Below are positions 8,121-15,591 of a stretch of 28,363 nucleotides of DNA, piece by piece. How positions within the stretch are numbered: the first letter of the stretch is position 1; each line of letters opens with the position of its first letter. Below the pieces are notes generated by a model. That model did no database searches. It had not been told where the DNA came from and saw only the letters and a program-made list of their open reading frames with translations. The translations under genes and the position numbers were made by a program. Source of the DNA: SIG440 sp045647905 (lineage in GTDB: Bacteria > Bacillota > Clostridia > Monoglobales > Monoglobaceae); contig JAZRMZ010000140.1 of the NCBI GenBank assembly GCA_045647905.1, positions 1-28,363 of the forward strand. The letters run 5' to 3'.

Positions 8121-8605
8121 GCAAGATTTATAATCTCAAGCTCCCTTTCACGGGCATAATTCACGGTATACTCCGTTCCGCCGCCCCTGTGGGAATAATA
8201 AGCAACGCAAAACCGACTGTTTTCAACAAGATACTTATTTCTCAAATGCATACATCCCGTGCAATATGTTTCACAAAGAAAAACAGTTTCATCCGCCGCA
8301 TCAAGAACATTTTTATATCTGATTTTGTCGGCATTGTTCCACCTTTTGTCCTGGTCCCTGCAAGGTAGAGCCATAATCAGCTTTGCATCGGGACAGGTCT
8401 TTTTCAGATTCAGAACAACCTCTGCCGCCAGAATATCAAACCCCAGCGCTCCGCCCGAAAGAAACACACGGCAACCGCCTTCATAAAGTTCTCTGACAGC
8501 CACCGCAAGAATCTCCCTGAGTTTTCGTCTGTGTTCAAAAGGAATACTTCGATGACCCGTGAAGCAGCAAGCTGTCAAATTTTTGTTTTCCGTCACATCA
8601 AGCAC
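8108..8605 (-). CDS. SLOG-family protein (YpsA/DUF1273-like)
   Basis: A 165-aa cytosolic protein with a Rossmann-like SLOG fold (SMF/DprA, LOG superfamily), predicted to bind a nucleotide or nucleotide-derived ligand. Visible motifs are FTGHR at 15-19 (the N-terminal loop of YpsA-like proteins), SGGALGFD at 50-57 (the glycine-rich loop), LRNKYLV (121-127) and GGTEYTVNYA (142-151), the family's closing ligand-site motif. Length is typical. AAGGAG lies 7 bp before the ATG, and an extended -10 promoter is at 8639-8668. B. subtilis YpsA has been linked to cell division, but nothing here shows the ligand or role. It is convergent with the preceding gene and overlaps it by 13 bp. Confidence 0.85.
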   Translation of the reverse strand: MLDVTENKNLTACCFTGHRSIPFEHRRKLREILAVAVRELYEGGCRVFLSGGALGFDILAAEVVLNLKKTCPDAKLIMALPCRDQDKRWNNADKIRYKNVLDAADETVFLCETYCTGCMHLRNKYLVENSRFCVAYYSHRGGGTEYTVNYARERELEIINLAYMM

Positions 8606-8638
8606 TCCTTTTCGGCAAATTTATCAACATCTCCAAAT

Positions 8639-8668
8639 AGTTTATCACGAAAGAAAAATATTTGTCAA
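8639..8668 (-). promoter_or_regulatory. Promoter for the SLOG gene
   Basis: On the minus strand TTGACA (8663-8668), 18 bp, TAAACT (8639-8644) with TGA immediately before the -10 (extended -10). It is 33 bp upstream of the ATG. Confidence 0.65.
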
Positions 8669-8677
8669 TATTATAAA

Positions 8678-8706
8678 TATACAAAAAATACACTTTGTGC
8701 TATAAT
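8678..8706 (+). promoter_or_regulatory. Extended -10 promoter for lrgAB
   Basis: A consensus TATAAT (8701-8706) is preceded by TGC (extended -10), with a weak -35 TATACA 17 bp upstream (8678-8683). A tandem TGACAAA repeat (8718-8724, 8725-8731) lies between the -10 and the ribosome binding site and might be an operator or chance. Confidence 0.6.
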
Positions 8707-8757
8707 AATCATATTGTTGACAAATGACAAACAAACTTTATCAAAAGGAGTAAACAA

Positions 8758-9132
8758 ATGAGGCTTTTTGGTCAGATAATACGCTTATTTACACTTTGCT
8801 GTATAGGAGATTTGATTTCAATGTTACTGCCCTTTCCCTTTCCGGGAAGCGTTATAGCCTTGATTCTTTTGTTCCTGCTGTTGGTTTCGGGACTCATAAA
8901 AACAGACCAAATAAACCCCTTATCCGACTTTTTGCTAAAGAATATGTCTTTTGTGTTTTTGCCCTCAACAGTTTCAATCATCTCATATATCGACGTATTC
9001 AAAAACATAATATGGCAATTTTTGTTTATTTGCATACTCACAACGGTAATAACATTTTTCGCCACGGCATATGCAGTTAAATTCACCGTATATCTTATGA
9101 ACAAATTCCGAAAGGAGACCAAAGATGCTTAA
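8758..9132 (+). CDS. lrgA: LrgA/CidA-family holin-like membrane protein
   Basis: A 124-aa protein with four predicted transmembrane helices (about 6-24, 28-46, 61-81, 87-113). The family signature PFPFPGSVIALILLF is at residues 23-37. LrgA/CidA proteins are holin-like and work with LrgB/CidB. Known roles are control of murein hydrolase activity and cell lysis in Staphylococcus, and pyruvate transport in Bacillus and Streptococcus. The partner lrgB follows, overlapping by 8 bp, so the pair is translationally coupled. AAAGGAG lies 8 bp before the ATG. Which physiological role applies here is not shown. No LytTR regulator pair is in the window. Confidence 0.93.
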   Translation: MRLFGQIIRLFTLCCIGDLISMLLPFPFPGSVIALILLFLLLVSGLIKTDQINPLSDFLLKNMSFVFLPSTVSIISYIDVFKNIIWQFLFICILTTVITFFATAYAVKFTVYLMNKFRKETKDA

Positions 9133-9805
9133 TCAATTCACATCACAGCCGATTTTCGGGTTTACCCTTTGCGTCATAGCATACTGCCTGGGCGTAAAAA
9201 TAAAATCACGGTTCAATTACCCCATCGTAAATCCCCTTATAGTGGCAGCATTAATCTGCATCTTTGTTCTGCTTGTTTTTGGAATTCCTCTTGAAAACTT
9301 CAAAAACGGCGCAAATATGGTGGCAATGTTCCTTGCCCCTGCAACCGCTGTCCTTGCCCTTTCAATGTATCGTCAGCTGAAGGTCATAAAAAAGAATCTC
9401 ATCCCCATCATAGTGGGTTGCACAGTTGGTTCAGCCGTTGCAATAGTAAGTATCATTCTGCTTTGCAAAGCCTTTGGTCTCACAGACGAAGTAACCGCCA
9501 GCCTGATACCAAAATCAATCACCACCGCCATTGCCACCGACCTTTCGGCACAGCTTGGCGGAATCCCCTCAATAACTGTTGCGGCAGTTATGGTAACGGG
9601 AGTTTTTGGAGCAATTATGTCGCCCTATTTCATAAAATGGTCGCGCCTGAACAATTCCGTTGCCTCAGGTCTTGCCATTGGTGCTTCATGCCATGCTCTG
9701 GGAACAACCAAAGCCGTTGAACTTGGTGAAGTTGAAGGCTCCCTTAGTGGCATTGCCGTTGGTCTTTGCGGTTTGATTACCGTGCTTTTCGCCTTATTTA
9801 TCTGA
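9125..9805 (+). CDS. lrgB: LrgB/CidB-family membrane protein
   Basis: A 226-aa polytopic membrane protein with about seven hydrophobic segments. Family landmarks are FNYPIVNPLIVAALIC near residues 30-45, LAPATAVLALSMYRQL near 70-85, SLIPKSITTAIA with the conserved Pro-Lys-Ser near 125-136, and GASCHALGTTKAVELGE near 186-202. It acts with LrgA in the inner membrane, as an antiholin-type pair or pyruvate uptake system depending on the organism. The start overlaps lrgA by 8 bp, with GAAAGGAG just upstream inside lrgA. The full-length gene ends 8 bp before a clear terminator. Confidence 0.94.
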   Translation: MLNQFTSQPIFGFTLCVIAYCLGVKIKSRFNYPIVNPLIVAALICIFVLLVFGIPLENFKNGANMVAMFLAPATAVLALSMYRQLKVIKKNLIPIIVGCTVGSAVAIVSIILLCKAFGLTDEVTASLIPKSITTAIATDLSAQLGGIPSITVAAVMVTGVFGAIMSPYFIKWSRLNNSVASGLAIGASCHALGTTKAVELGEVEGSLSGIAVGLCGLITVLFALFI

Positions 9806-9813
9806 CATCAAAA

Positions 9814-9850
9814 CAGGTCTGTTGCTTGCCGCAACAGACCTGAACTTTTT
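9814..9850 (+). terminator. Rho-independent terminator after lrgB
   Basis: A 12-bp perfect stem (CAGGTCTGTTGC, loop TTGCC, GCAACAGACCTG) at 9814-9842 is followed by AACTTTTTTA. It lies directly between convergent lrgB and the PAP2 gene. The minus strand has only a short TTTT after the hairpin, so it is weaker in that direction. Confidence 0.9.
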
Positions 9851-10413
9851 TATTTTTCATCATCCTGAGCACAGTGGAAGAATCTTTTTTTATACCGTTT
9901 CATAAACACATTCATTCCAAAAACAATTAACCACGCAAGCAATATTCCTGCCAGAATATCCGTTGGAAAATGCACAAAAAGATACATCCTCGAAAACGCA
10001 ATAACTGATGCAACAATAAGCGCAGGCACGCCCAACCTCTTATTCTCACCCAAAAGAACAAATGCCGACACAAAGGATGCCAGAGTGTGCCCCGAAGGAA
10101 AAGAATAATCCGAAGGCTTCGAAATCAACAGCCGAATCCCATCATCAAGCCAGCAGGGTCGGGGTCTTGCAATGACATTCTTCATCACAATGTTTCCTAT
10201 AAGCAATGCCAGTATCAATCCTGCCGCCATCATAAATCCTGTTCTGCGATATTTTTTCAGGGCAATCAGAATCAGCGTAATCACAATCCACACAAATCCT
10301 GCATTTCCCATAATCGAAAATGCCTTCATAATCCAATCCATAAAACCACAGGCAACCGTGCCGTGTATTTTTTCAAGGATTGTCATTTCAAAGGCTTCTG
10401 TTCCAAACAGCAA
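9850..10413 (-). CDS. PAP2-family membrane phosphatase
   Basis: A 187-aa integral membrane phosphatase of the PAP2/PgpB type. The three catalytic motifs are complete: KX6RP at K78-P86, PSGH at 106-109, and SRX5HX3D at S141-D152 with nucleophile-activating His148. Substrates in this family include phosphatidic acid, phosphatidylglycerol phosphate and undecaprenyl pyrophosphate. The last is attractive next to glycan-assembly genes but is unproven. The start is taken as TTG at 10413 because AAGGTGATGATGAT precedes it. The alternative ATG at 10386 lacks a good ribosome binding site. It lies 12 bp behind the COG2426 gene and so is cotranscribed. Residues 177-185 near the C-terminus are encoded by a copy of the dispersed intergenic repeat (9860-9885). 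Confidence 0.92.
   Translation of the reverse strand: MLFGTEAFEMTILEKIHGTVACGFMDWIMKAFSIMGNAGFVWIVITLILIALKKYRRTGFMMAAGLILALLIGNIVMKNVIARPRPCWLDDGIRLLISKPSDYSFPSGHTLASFVSAFVLLGENKRLGVPALIVASVIAFSRMYLFVHFPTDILAGILLAWLIVFGMNVFMKRYKKRFFHCAQDDEK
9860..9885. repeat. Dispersed 26-bp repeat module inside the PAP2 gene end
   Basis: TCATCCTGAG...GAAGAATCT matches the modules at 7601-7626, 17747-17773, 19608-19633 and 19779-19804. Here it lies within the coding sequence and is translated on the minus strand as RFFHCAQDD. Confidence 0.75.
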
Positions 10414-10425
10414 ATCATCATCACC

Positions 10426-10932
10426 TTATTTCAAAAACTCGCCAACAGCTCCCAAAATTCCCGAATACGCAAAAGTAACAACCACTCCTGCGCAAACAAC
10501 GCCAAGACAAATGGCAGGAACTGCATTCTTCAAACGCATCCCCAACATTGCCGCAACCAGCGAAGCTGTCCACGCCCCTGTGCCGGGAAGAGGTATTGCA
10601 ACAAACATAAACAATCCCCAAAACCCGTATTTTTTTATTTTTTCCTGATTTTTGGGGTCATTGCCTTTTGCCTCAAGACGTTCAACAAGCCCACCAAGCC
10701 ACTTCATATGATGGCGCATCCACTCAAACACTTTTCTGATAAACAAGATGATAAAGGGAACGGGAAGCATATTTCCGATAATTGCAATAATAAAAACAAA
10801 CCGTTCATCCAGTCCTGCTCCCATACCGTATGCAATTGAGCCTCGCAATTCAAGAATCGGAGACATCGAAAGGATAAAAGTTACAATTGTTTTACCCCAA
10901 AAATTCGTCCACAAAAAAGAAAGAAATCCCAT
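10426..10932 (-). CDS. Small multidrug export family protein (COG2426)
   Basis: A 168-aa membrane protein with about four to five hydrophobic segments. It resembles the family named 'putative small multi-drug export protein' (COG2426, PF06695). That name is historical and transport activity is poorly supported. Landmarks are SPILELRGSIAYGMGAG (residues 24-40), a charged cytoplasmic loop rich in Lys/Arg/Glu (about 66-100) and IPLPGTGAWTASLVAAMLG (113-131). The two Gly/Pro-rich halves look like paired re-entrant loops, reminiscent of DedA/VTT proteins. This is a visual impression, not a test. A perfect consensus promoter lies upstream and PAP2 follows 12 bp downstream, forming a two-gene operon. 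GGGAGA lies about 11 bp before the ATG. Confidence 0.82.
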   Translation of the reverse strand: MGFLSFLWTNFWGKTIVTFILSMSPILELRGSIAYGMGAGLDERFVFIIAIIGNMLPVPFIILFIRKVFEWMRHHMKWLGGLVERLEAKGNDPKNQEKIKKYGFWGLFMFVAIPLPGTGAWTASLVAAMLGMRLKNAVPAICLGVVCAGVVVTFAYSGILGAVGEFLK

Positions 10933-10968
10933 AATAATACTTTTCTCCCGAAAAAAACTTCATCTTTC

Positions 10969-10997
10969 ATTATACAGGCTTTATGCACCAATGTCAA
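10969..10997 (-). promoter_or_regulatory. Perfect consensus promoter for the COG2426-PAP2 operon
   Basis: On the minus strand TTGACA (10992-10997), exactly 17 bp, TATAAT (10969-10974): both hexamers match the sigma-A consensus fully. It starts 18 bp after the apbE stop codon. The predicted leader is about 30 nt. Confidence 0.9.
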
Positions 10998-11015
10998 TCA
11001 TTTCGCAAGAAATAA

Positions 11016-11972
11016 TCATCTGAAAAAAACCTCGGCATCAAAATTATTTGCAAGTTTTGTTCCGTTTTCCTCCCCAAGAACAAAACACGCCGTGGAAAGG
11101 CAGTCTGCAAGCAGACCGTTTCCCGTCACAACGGTAACACTGCTGTACTCACGCTTTGCAGGATAACCCGTTGCCGTATCTATAATATGATGGTATTTTT
11201 CCCCGTTTTTTTCAAAATATCGCTGATATGTTCCGCTGGTCACGACTGCGGCTTCCGAAACTTCAATTATTTTTTCTTCATCAACCTCGCCCAAGGGTGC
11301 AAAGGGCTTCTGAACCCCCACACGCCACAAACCATCACCGGAATTTGGATTTTCACCAAAACACAAAATATTTCCGCCAAAATCAACAATTGCACCTTTA
11401 ACCACGTATTCCTTCAGAATCTTTACGGCTTCATCCGCCGCATACCCCTTTGCCACACCCCCAAGGTCAATGCGTGCATCGGAGTCTTTTTTTATAACAT
11501 ACCCGTCACCAAAATCTATAATAAAATTCTCACCGTCCGACAGTTCAAGTGCCTCTGCAATTTCTTTTTCGGACGGAACTCTGCCTTCGCCACCAAAGTC
11601 CCAAAGGCTCACCACGGGCGCAATGCTCACAGCAAAAGCGCCATCGCTTGCTTCCTCCACCATTTTTGCTGTTTTGAGAATTTCTGCAATATCACGGCTG
11701 ATTTTCACCTTTTCATCGGCTTTTGCCGAATTTATTTTTGAAACCTCCGAATTTTCCGCAAAAACATTGGTTATGTTGTGAATCTCACGGGCACGCCTGA
11801 GCGCCGCCTCAACAGCAGCCTGTGCATTATCACCGTACGCCGTCACAGTACAATGTGTATCAAACATATAGTCTTCACCCGTATACTGTTCCTTTTGCCA
11901 CAAAAATCTGAAGAAAAAAGCCGCACAAATCACAAGCACAACCGTCAGAATACCCCACCTAAGTTTATTCAT
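11016..11972 (-). CDS. apbE: FAD:protein FMN transferase (ApbE family)
   Basis: ApbE attaches FMN from FAD covalently to Thr/Ser of extracytoplasmic flavoproteins such as RnfG/RnfD and NqrB/NqrC. The 318-aa protein has an N-terminal membrane anchor (residues 7-24) with no proper lipobox. Key motifs are DTHCTVTAYG (38-47), DLGGVAKGYAAD (169-180, flavin binding), TSGTYQRYF (245-253), HHIIDTATGYP (261-271) and ADCLSTACFVLG (289-300), where Asp290 and Thr294 fit the Mg2+ site. The protein stops soon after NNFDAEVFF, perhaps 10-15 residues short of typical members, at a run of seven T. AAAGGAG precedes the ATG. It is a single-gene unit with its own promoter. No flavoprotein target is in the window. 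Confidence 0.93.
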   Translation of the reverse strand: MNKLRWGILTVVLVICAAFFFRFLWQKEQYTGEDYMFDTHCTVTAYGDNAQAAVEAALRRAREIHNITNVFAENSEVSKINSAKADEKVKISRDIAEILKTAKMVEEASDGAFAVSIAPVVSLWDFGGEGRVPSEKEIAEALELSDGENFIIDFGDGYVIKKDSDARIDLGGVAKGYAADEAVKILKEYVVKGAIVDFGGNILCFGENPNSGDGLWRVGVQKPFAPLGEVDEEKIIEVSEAAVVTSGTYQRYFEKNGEKYHHIIDTATGYPAKREYSSVTVVTGNGLLADCLSTACFVLGEENGTKLANNFDAEVFFR

Positions 11973-12004
11973 AAAGATGCTCCTTTAAAATACTTTGCAA
12001 ACTC

Positions 12005-12033
12005 ATTATATCATAAAGACAAAATACCGTCAA
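12005..12033 (-). promoter_or_regulatory. apbE promoter (extended -10)
   Basis: On the minus strand TTGACG (12028-12033), 17 bp, TATAAT (12005-12010) with TGA before the -10. The -10 is 33 bp upstream of the ATG. Its -35 is only 5 bp from the -35 of the divergent murJ promoter. Confidence 0.85.
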
Positions 12034-12038
12034 TAATC

Positions 12039-12067
12039 TTTACTTTTTCCAAATGTTGTGGTATACT
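12039..12067 (+). promoter_or_regulatory. Promoter for the murJ-wzy-GT operon
   Basis: TTTACT (12039-12044), 17 bp, TATACT (12062-12067) with TGG directly before the -10 (extended -10). The leader would be about 28 nt to the ATG at 12102 or 76 nt to the TTG at 12150. A short CTGCC/GGCAG pairing (12086-12090 with 12121-12125) spans the ATG. Confidence 0.65.
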
Positions 12068-12149
12068 GTATATATCTGTGCAATCCTGCCAACGGAGCAA
12101 CATGATTTTTTTCAGCCTGCGGCAGAATTATATTGTAGGAAGTGATTTT

Positions 12150-13703
12150 TTGAAGAATAATTCACAGGCAAAAACCTTTCGCATAATCGGTTTTATGGCT
12201 GTTATAACATTTATGGCAAAGGTAATGGGTCTCCTTCGTGAAACCCTGATTGCAAGCGTATACGGCAGAACGGATGCCGCCGACATAATCAGCACATCAA
12301 CGCAAATCCCCCTTCTGTTCTTTGATATGACTCTGGGGGTTGCAATACTTTCAACCTTTGTTCCCGTATTCAACAAATTTCTGGAACGTGACAGCAAGGA
12401 CCGTGCAATGGAATTTGCAAACAACTTTATGACCGCAGTAATGTCCTTTGCAACGGCAGGTGCCGTCCTTGGTATGATTTTTGCAGAACCCCTTGTCAAC
12501 CTTATGGCTCCGGGCTATCCCCCCGAAAAGGTGGCTCAGACCGCAAAGCTGCTACGGATTCTGTTCCCGTCCATTGTTTTCACCGCTGCGGCATTCACTT
12601 CGGTTGGAATACTCCAGTCCTTTGGCGAATTCAACATACCTGCCCTCATCAGCGCAGTTTCAAACCTGATAATGATTTTATACCTGATTGTGGCAGGCAA
12701 CAAATTCGGGCTCACGGGCGTTATTGTTTCCATGCTGATTGCATGGATTTCACAGCTGTTGATTCAGATTCCGTCCCTTTGCAAAAAAGGCTTTCGGTAC
12801 CGTCCACGACTCAATCTGAAGGATGAAGGCATCCGTGATGCAGTAAAACTGGCAATTCCCGTTCTTGTCAGCTCGTGGGTTCAGCCCCTTTGCGTTGCAA
12901 TCAACACCGCCTTTGGTTCATTCATGGGCAACGGTGCGGTGATTGCTCTCAACTGGGCAAACAAGCTGTATATAATAATGGTTGGAGTTTTTGCCTATGC
13001 CGTGACAAACTTCATTTTTCCAAAGCTCTCACGGCTCAATGCAGGTGACAACGACCAAGGCTTTTCCGAAACAACACGAACATCCCTTGGCTGGATAATA
13101 ATCATCATTGCATTGATTTCGGCATTGTTTATTGCACTCAGCGAACCCATAATCAAGATTGTGTTTGAATACGGTCAGTTCTCGGCAGATGACACCACCA
13201 TAACAGCAAAGGCACTTTTCTTCTATTCCTTCGGAATGGTGGGCTACGCCGTTTGTGAGATTCTGAACAAAAGTTTTTATGCAATCCGTGACGGAAAAAC
13301 CCCCATGTTCACCTCAATCTTTGGTATTGCAGTGAATTTTGCGGCGGCGTTTATCCTTGTAAACACCGCAAAAATGGGAATCGGCGGTCTTGCTCTGGCA
13401 AGTGCAATCAGCTCATGTGCCATGGCAGTTGTTCTCCTCTTTATGATAAACAAACGCAAAAAGGGAACAATTCCCCTCTCCTTTGTAATCAATATGACAA
13501 AAATAATCGTCTCGGCAATCCTTTGCGGCGCTGTGACATACGCAGTTTATCCGCTCCTTGACTTTTTGGACGGCGGAAACATAATCACATTAATCAGAGC
13601 AGGCGTTTCGGCTCTTGCAGGACTTTTGGTATATCTGCTTTCGGCATTTGTATTGAAGGTTGACGAATTTAAACAAATCAGGAGGTTCAAAAATGGAAAC
13701 TAA
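12150..13703 (+). CDS. murJ: MurJ/MviN-family lipid flippase
   Basis: A MOP-superfamily flippase, about 517 aa with about 14 transmembrane helices, that moves lipid-linked glycan precursors (lipid II in bacteria tested) across the membrane. The N-terminal block IIGFMAVITFMAKVMGLLRETLIASVYG with Arg-Glu in the first helix, and the D-A-A-D/TQIPLLFFD segment after it, are typical of MviN. The E. coli Arg24 and Asp39 equivalents are present. The segment matching E. coli Arg52 reads differently, which I recall for other Firmicutes. The start is uncertain. TTG at 12150 fits the family N-terminus and has AGGAAGTGA upstream. In-frame ATG at 12102, with GGAG 4 bp before it, would add 16 residues. The 3' end overlaps the next gene by 11 bp. 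The neighbours suggest surface-glycan assembly, so it could carry an exopolysaccharide unit instead of, or as well as, lipid II. Confidence 0.9.
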   Translation: MKNNSQAKTFRIIGFMAVITFMAKVMGLLRETLIASVYGRTDAADIISTSTQIPLLFFDMTLGVAILSTFVPVFNKFLERDSKDRAMEFANNFMTAVMSFATAGAVLGMIFAEPLVNLMAPGYPPEKVAQTAKLLRILFPSIVFTAAAFTSVGILQSFGEFNIPALISAVSNLIMILYLIVAGNKFGLTGVIVSMLIAWISQLLIQIPSLCKKGFRYRPRLNLKDEGIRDAVKLAIPVLVSSWVQPLCVAINTAFGSFMGNGAVIALNWANKLYIIMVGVFAYAVTNFIFPKLSRLNAGDNDQGFSETTRTSLGWIIIIIALISALFIALSEPIIKIVFEYGQFSADDTTITAKALFFYSFGMVGYAVCEILNKSFYAIRDGKTPMFTSIFGIAVNFAAAFILVNTAKMGIGGLALASAISSCAMAVVLLFMINKRKKGTIPLSFVINMTKIIVSAILCGAVTYAVYPLLDFLDGGNIITLIRAGVSALAGLLVYLLSAFVLKVDEFKQIRRFKNGN

Positions 13704-15591
13704 AGGTTATTTTATGACATTCTGGCTGTTTTTATGGCACAACATAATCAAACACAGCGTAACCTACAAGCTCCTTTGCAAGCTATACGGCTTCATTTCC
13801 CGTCAATGGCTGACAAGCCGTTTCACAAACCTATTCAGAAAAACCTATTTTTCCGATGATACCGTGAACAGCAGTATCTGGGGCAAAATCTGTTTTTCAC
13901 CTTTCAGACTGGTGGAAAGCATCTGCAAAAAACACCGTGAAAAACTTGTTGACCTAAAGGAACGAAGCGGAATTGTACGAATTTTCAATTATCTGCTTCA
14001 CAATCTCCTTGCTCTTAATCTGAGATTTCTCGGCATACTCATTGCCGCCGCTTCACTGACATTGTTTGGCGGCGCAATTGCCGGAGGCAACGGTTTTATA
14101 ATCCCTGCAGCCGGTTCGGTAATTGGTATTATTCTGTACTTCATTGACGTAAATCTCACGGAGCTTCTCTCCGAATCGGTTCTGGTCAAGTTTTGCCAGA
14201 CTGCCCTTGATGAAGACTTCCGTTTCGACTTCTTCTACCTGACAAAATGCGGCGGAAAAGGGCGTCTTATCTGGGCAGGAATCTTGGGAATTATTGCAGG
14301 AATGGTCGGCGTGGTACTTTCACCAATCTTTTCAGTATTGTTCATCGGCGGACTTTTCTTCTTTGCTCTTGTGCTTTACAAGGTGGAATTCGGCGTATAT
14401 ACAACAATCTTTTTTGCACCAATCCTCCCAACCATGGCAGTTCTCGGACTTTCTCTCCTCTGCCTGTTCTCACTTATGCTGAGAGCACTCACCACAAAGA
14501 AATTCACATTCCGTACCGAAGGAATCGGACTGTTGATTATCATTATGATGGCAGTTTATCTTTTTGCAACAATAACCTCCTTTGCACCCATAAAAAGTGC
14601 TCAAATTCTGGCGGTTTATGTTTTCTTTATGCTGTTTTACTTTGTGATTATCAACACAATCAAAACAAAAAGACAGCTGTTCATCATCCTCAAGGTCTTT
14701 GCACTTTCAGCCCTTGCGGTTTGTCTTTACGGAATCGCTCAGTATCTTTTCGGTTGGAACGTACATCAGGCGTGGATGGACGAACAGATGTTTGACGACA
14801 TAAAAATGCGTATATATTCAACTCTCGAAAACCCCAATGTCTTAGGTGAATATATCCTCCTTGCCCTGCCTGTTGCGGTTGCATTGATATGGACAAGCAA
14901 AAAAACATTCTCAAAATTTGTTTTTGCAGGAATTTCTGCAGTCCTTGCGGTGGCTCTGATTCTCACCTTTTCAAGAGGCTGCTGGCTGGGCTTTATGGCA
15001 TCGGCGGCAATCTTCGTCACCTTCACCGCAGGAAAAATATGGGGTCTGGCACTTGTTGCATTGCCCATCATCCCAATGATTTTGCCCGAAAGCATAATCA
15101 ATCGTTTCACAAGCATCGGCGATATGGGCGATTCATCAACCTCATACCGTGTTTATATCTGGCTTGGAACACTCCTTATGCTGAAGGATTTCTGGATTTC
15201 GGGGGTTGGACTGGGAACAGAAGCCTTCACTCAGGTTTATCCCTTCTATTCATACAACGCCATTGTTGCACCCCACCCTCACAATCTGTTTTTGCAGGTT
15301 CTGACCGAAACGGGCGTTCTTGGAATTTTCACATTCCTGCTTTTGCTGTTTATATTCTTCAAAAAGCTGATTGGAGGATTTCAATATATGGGCAAGGGGC
15401 ATCCCCTTTCCATAGTTATTGTGGCAATGGGTTCGGCTGTTGCAGGCTTTCTCCTTCAGGGAATGTTTGACAACTGCTTCTATAATTACAGAGTCTTTGC
15501 AATCTTCTGGTCGTTTCTTGCCATTGGAATTGCGTGCTGTCAGATAGCAAAAAACGAATCCCGGGAAATGGAGGCAAAACAAAATGATTAG
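13693..15591 (+). CDS. O-antigen ligase/polymerase-like protein (Wzy_C)
   Basis: A 632-aa polytopic membrane protein of the O-antigen ligase family (Wzy_C domain), which joins or polymerises undecaprenyl-linked glycans outside the membrane. Residues 1-100 are a long, basic, mostly soluble N-terminal region unusual for the family. About 12 membrane segments follow. The Wzy_C signature includes TFSRGCWLGF (S427-R428-G429), SYRVYIW and a large extracellular loop with HPHN at 528-531, whose histidines match the catalytic loop of WaaL-like enzymes. AGGAGG lies 8 bp before the ATG at 13693, inside the murJ end, and an open frame upstream of it is discarded. The 3' end overlaps the glycosyltransferase by 8 bp. 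The glycan cannot be told from sequence. Polymerase, ligase and teichuronic-type roles are all possible. Confidence 0.85.
   Translation: METKGYFMTFWLFLWHNIIKHSVTYKLLCKLYGFISRQWLTSRFTNLFRKTYFSDDTVNSSIWGKICFSPFRLVESICKKHREKLVDLKERSGIVRIFNYLLHNLLALNLRFLGILIAAASLTLFGGAIAGGNGFIIPAAGSVIGIILYFIDVNLTELLSESVLVKFCQTALDEDFRFDFFYLTKCGGKGRLIWAGILGIIAGMVGVVLSPIFSVLFIGGLFFFALVLYKVEFGVYTTIFFAPILPTMAVLGLSLLCLFSLMLRALTTKKFTFRTEGIGLLIIIMMAVYLFATITSFAPIKSAQILAVYVFFMLFYFVIINTIKTKRQLFIILKVFALSALAVCLYGIAQYLFGWNVHQAWMDEQMFDDIKMRIYSTLENPNVLGEYILLALPVAVALIWTSKKTFSKFVFAGISAVLAVALILTFSRGCWLGFMASAAIFVTFTAGKIWGLALVALPIIPMILPESIINRFTSIGDMGDSSTSYRVYIWLGTLLMLKDFWISGVGLGTEAFTQVYPFYSYNAIVAPHPHNLFLQVLTETGVLGIFTFLLLLFIFFKKLIGGFQYMGKGHPLSIVIVAMGSAVAGFLLQGMFDNCFYNYRVFAIFWSFLAIGIACCQIAKNESREMEAKQND

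Noticed and set aside
10087..10839. 250-aa plus-strand open frame opposite the PAP2 and COG2426 genes
   Set aside because: It is a shadow of well-supported membrane-protein genes, with His/Asn/Lys-rich nonsense composition and no start signal.
11778..12101. 108-residue upstream extension of the murJ reading frame
   Set aside because: It runs antisense through apbE and across both promoters, and MurJ proteins do not carry such an N-terminus.
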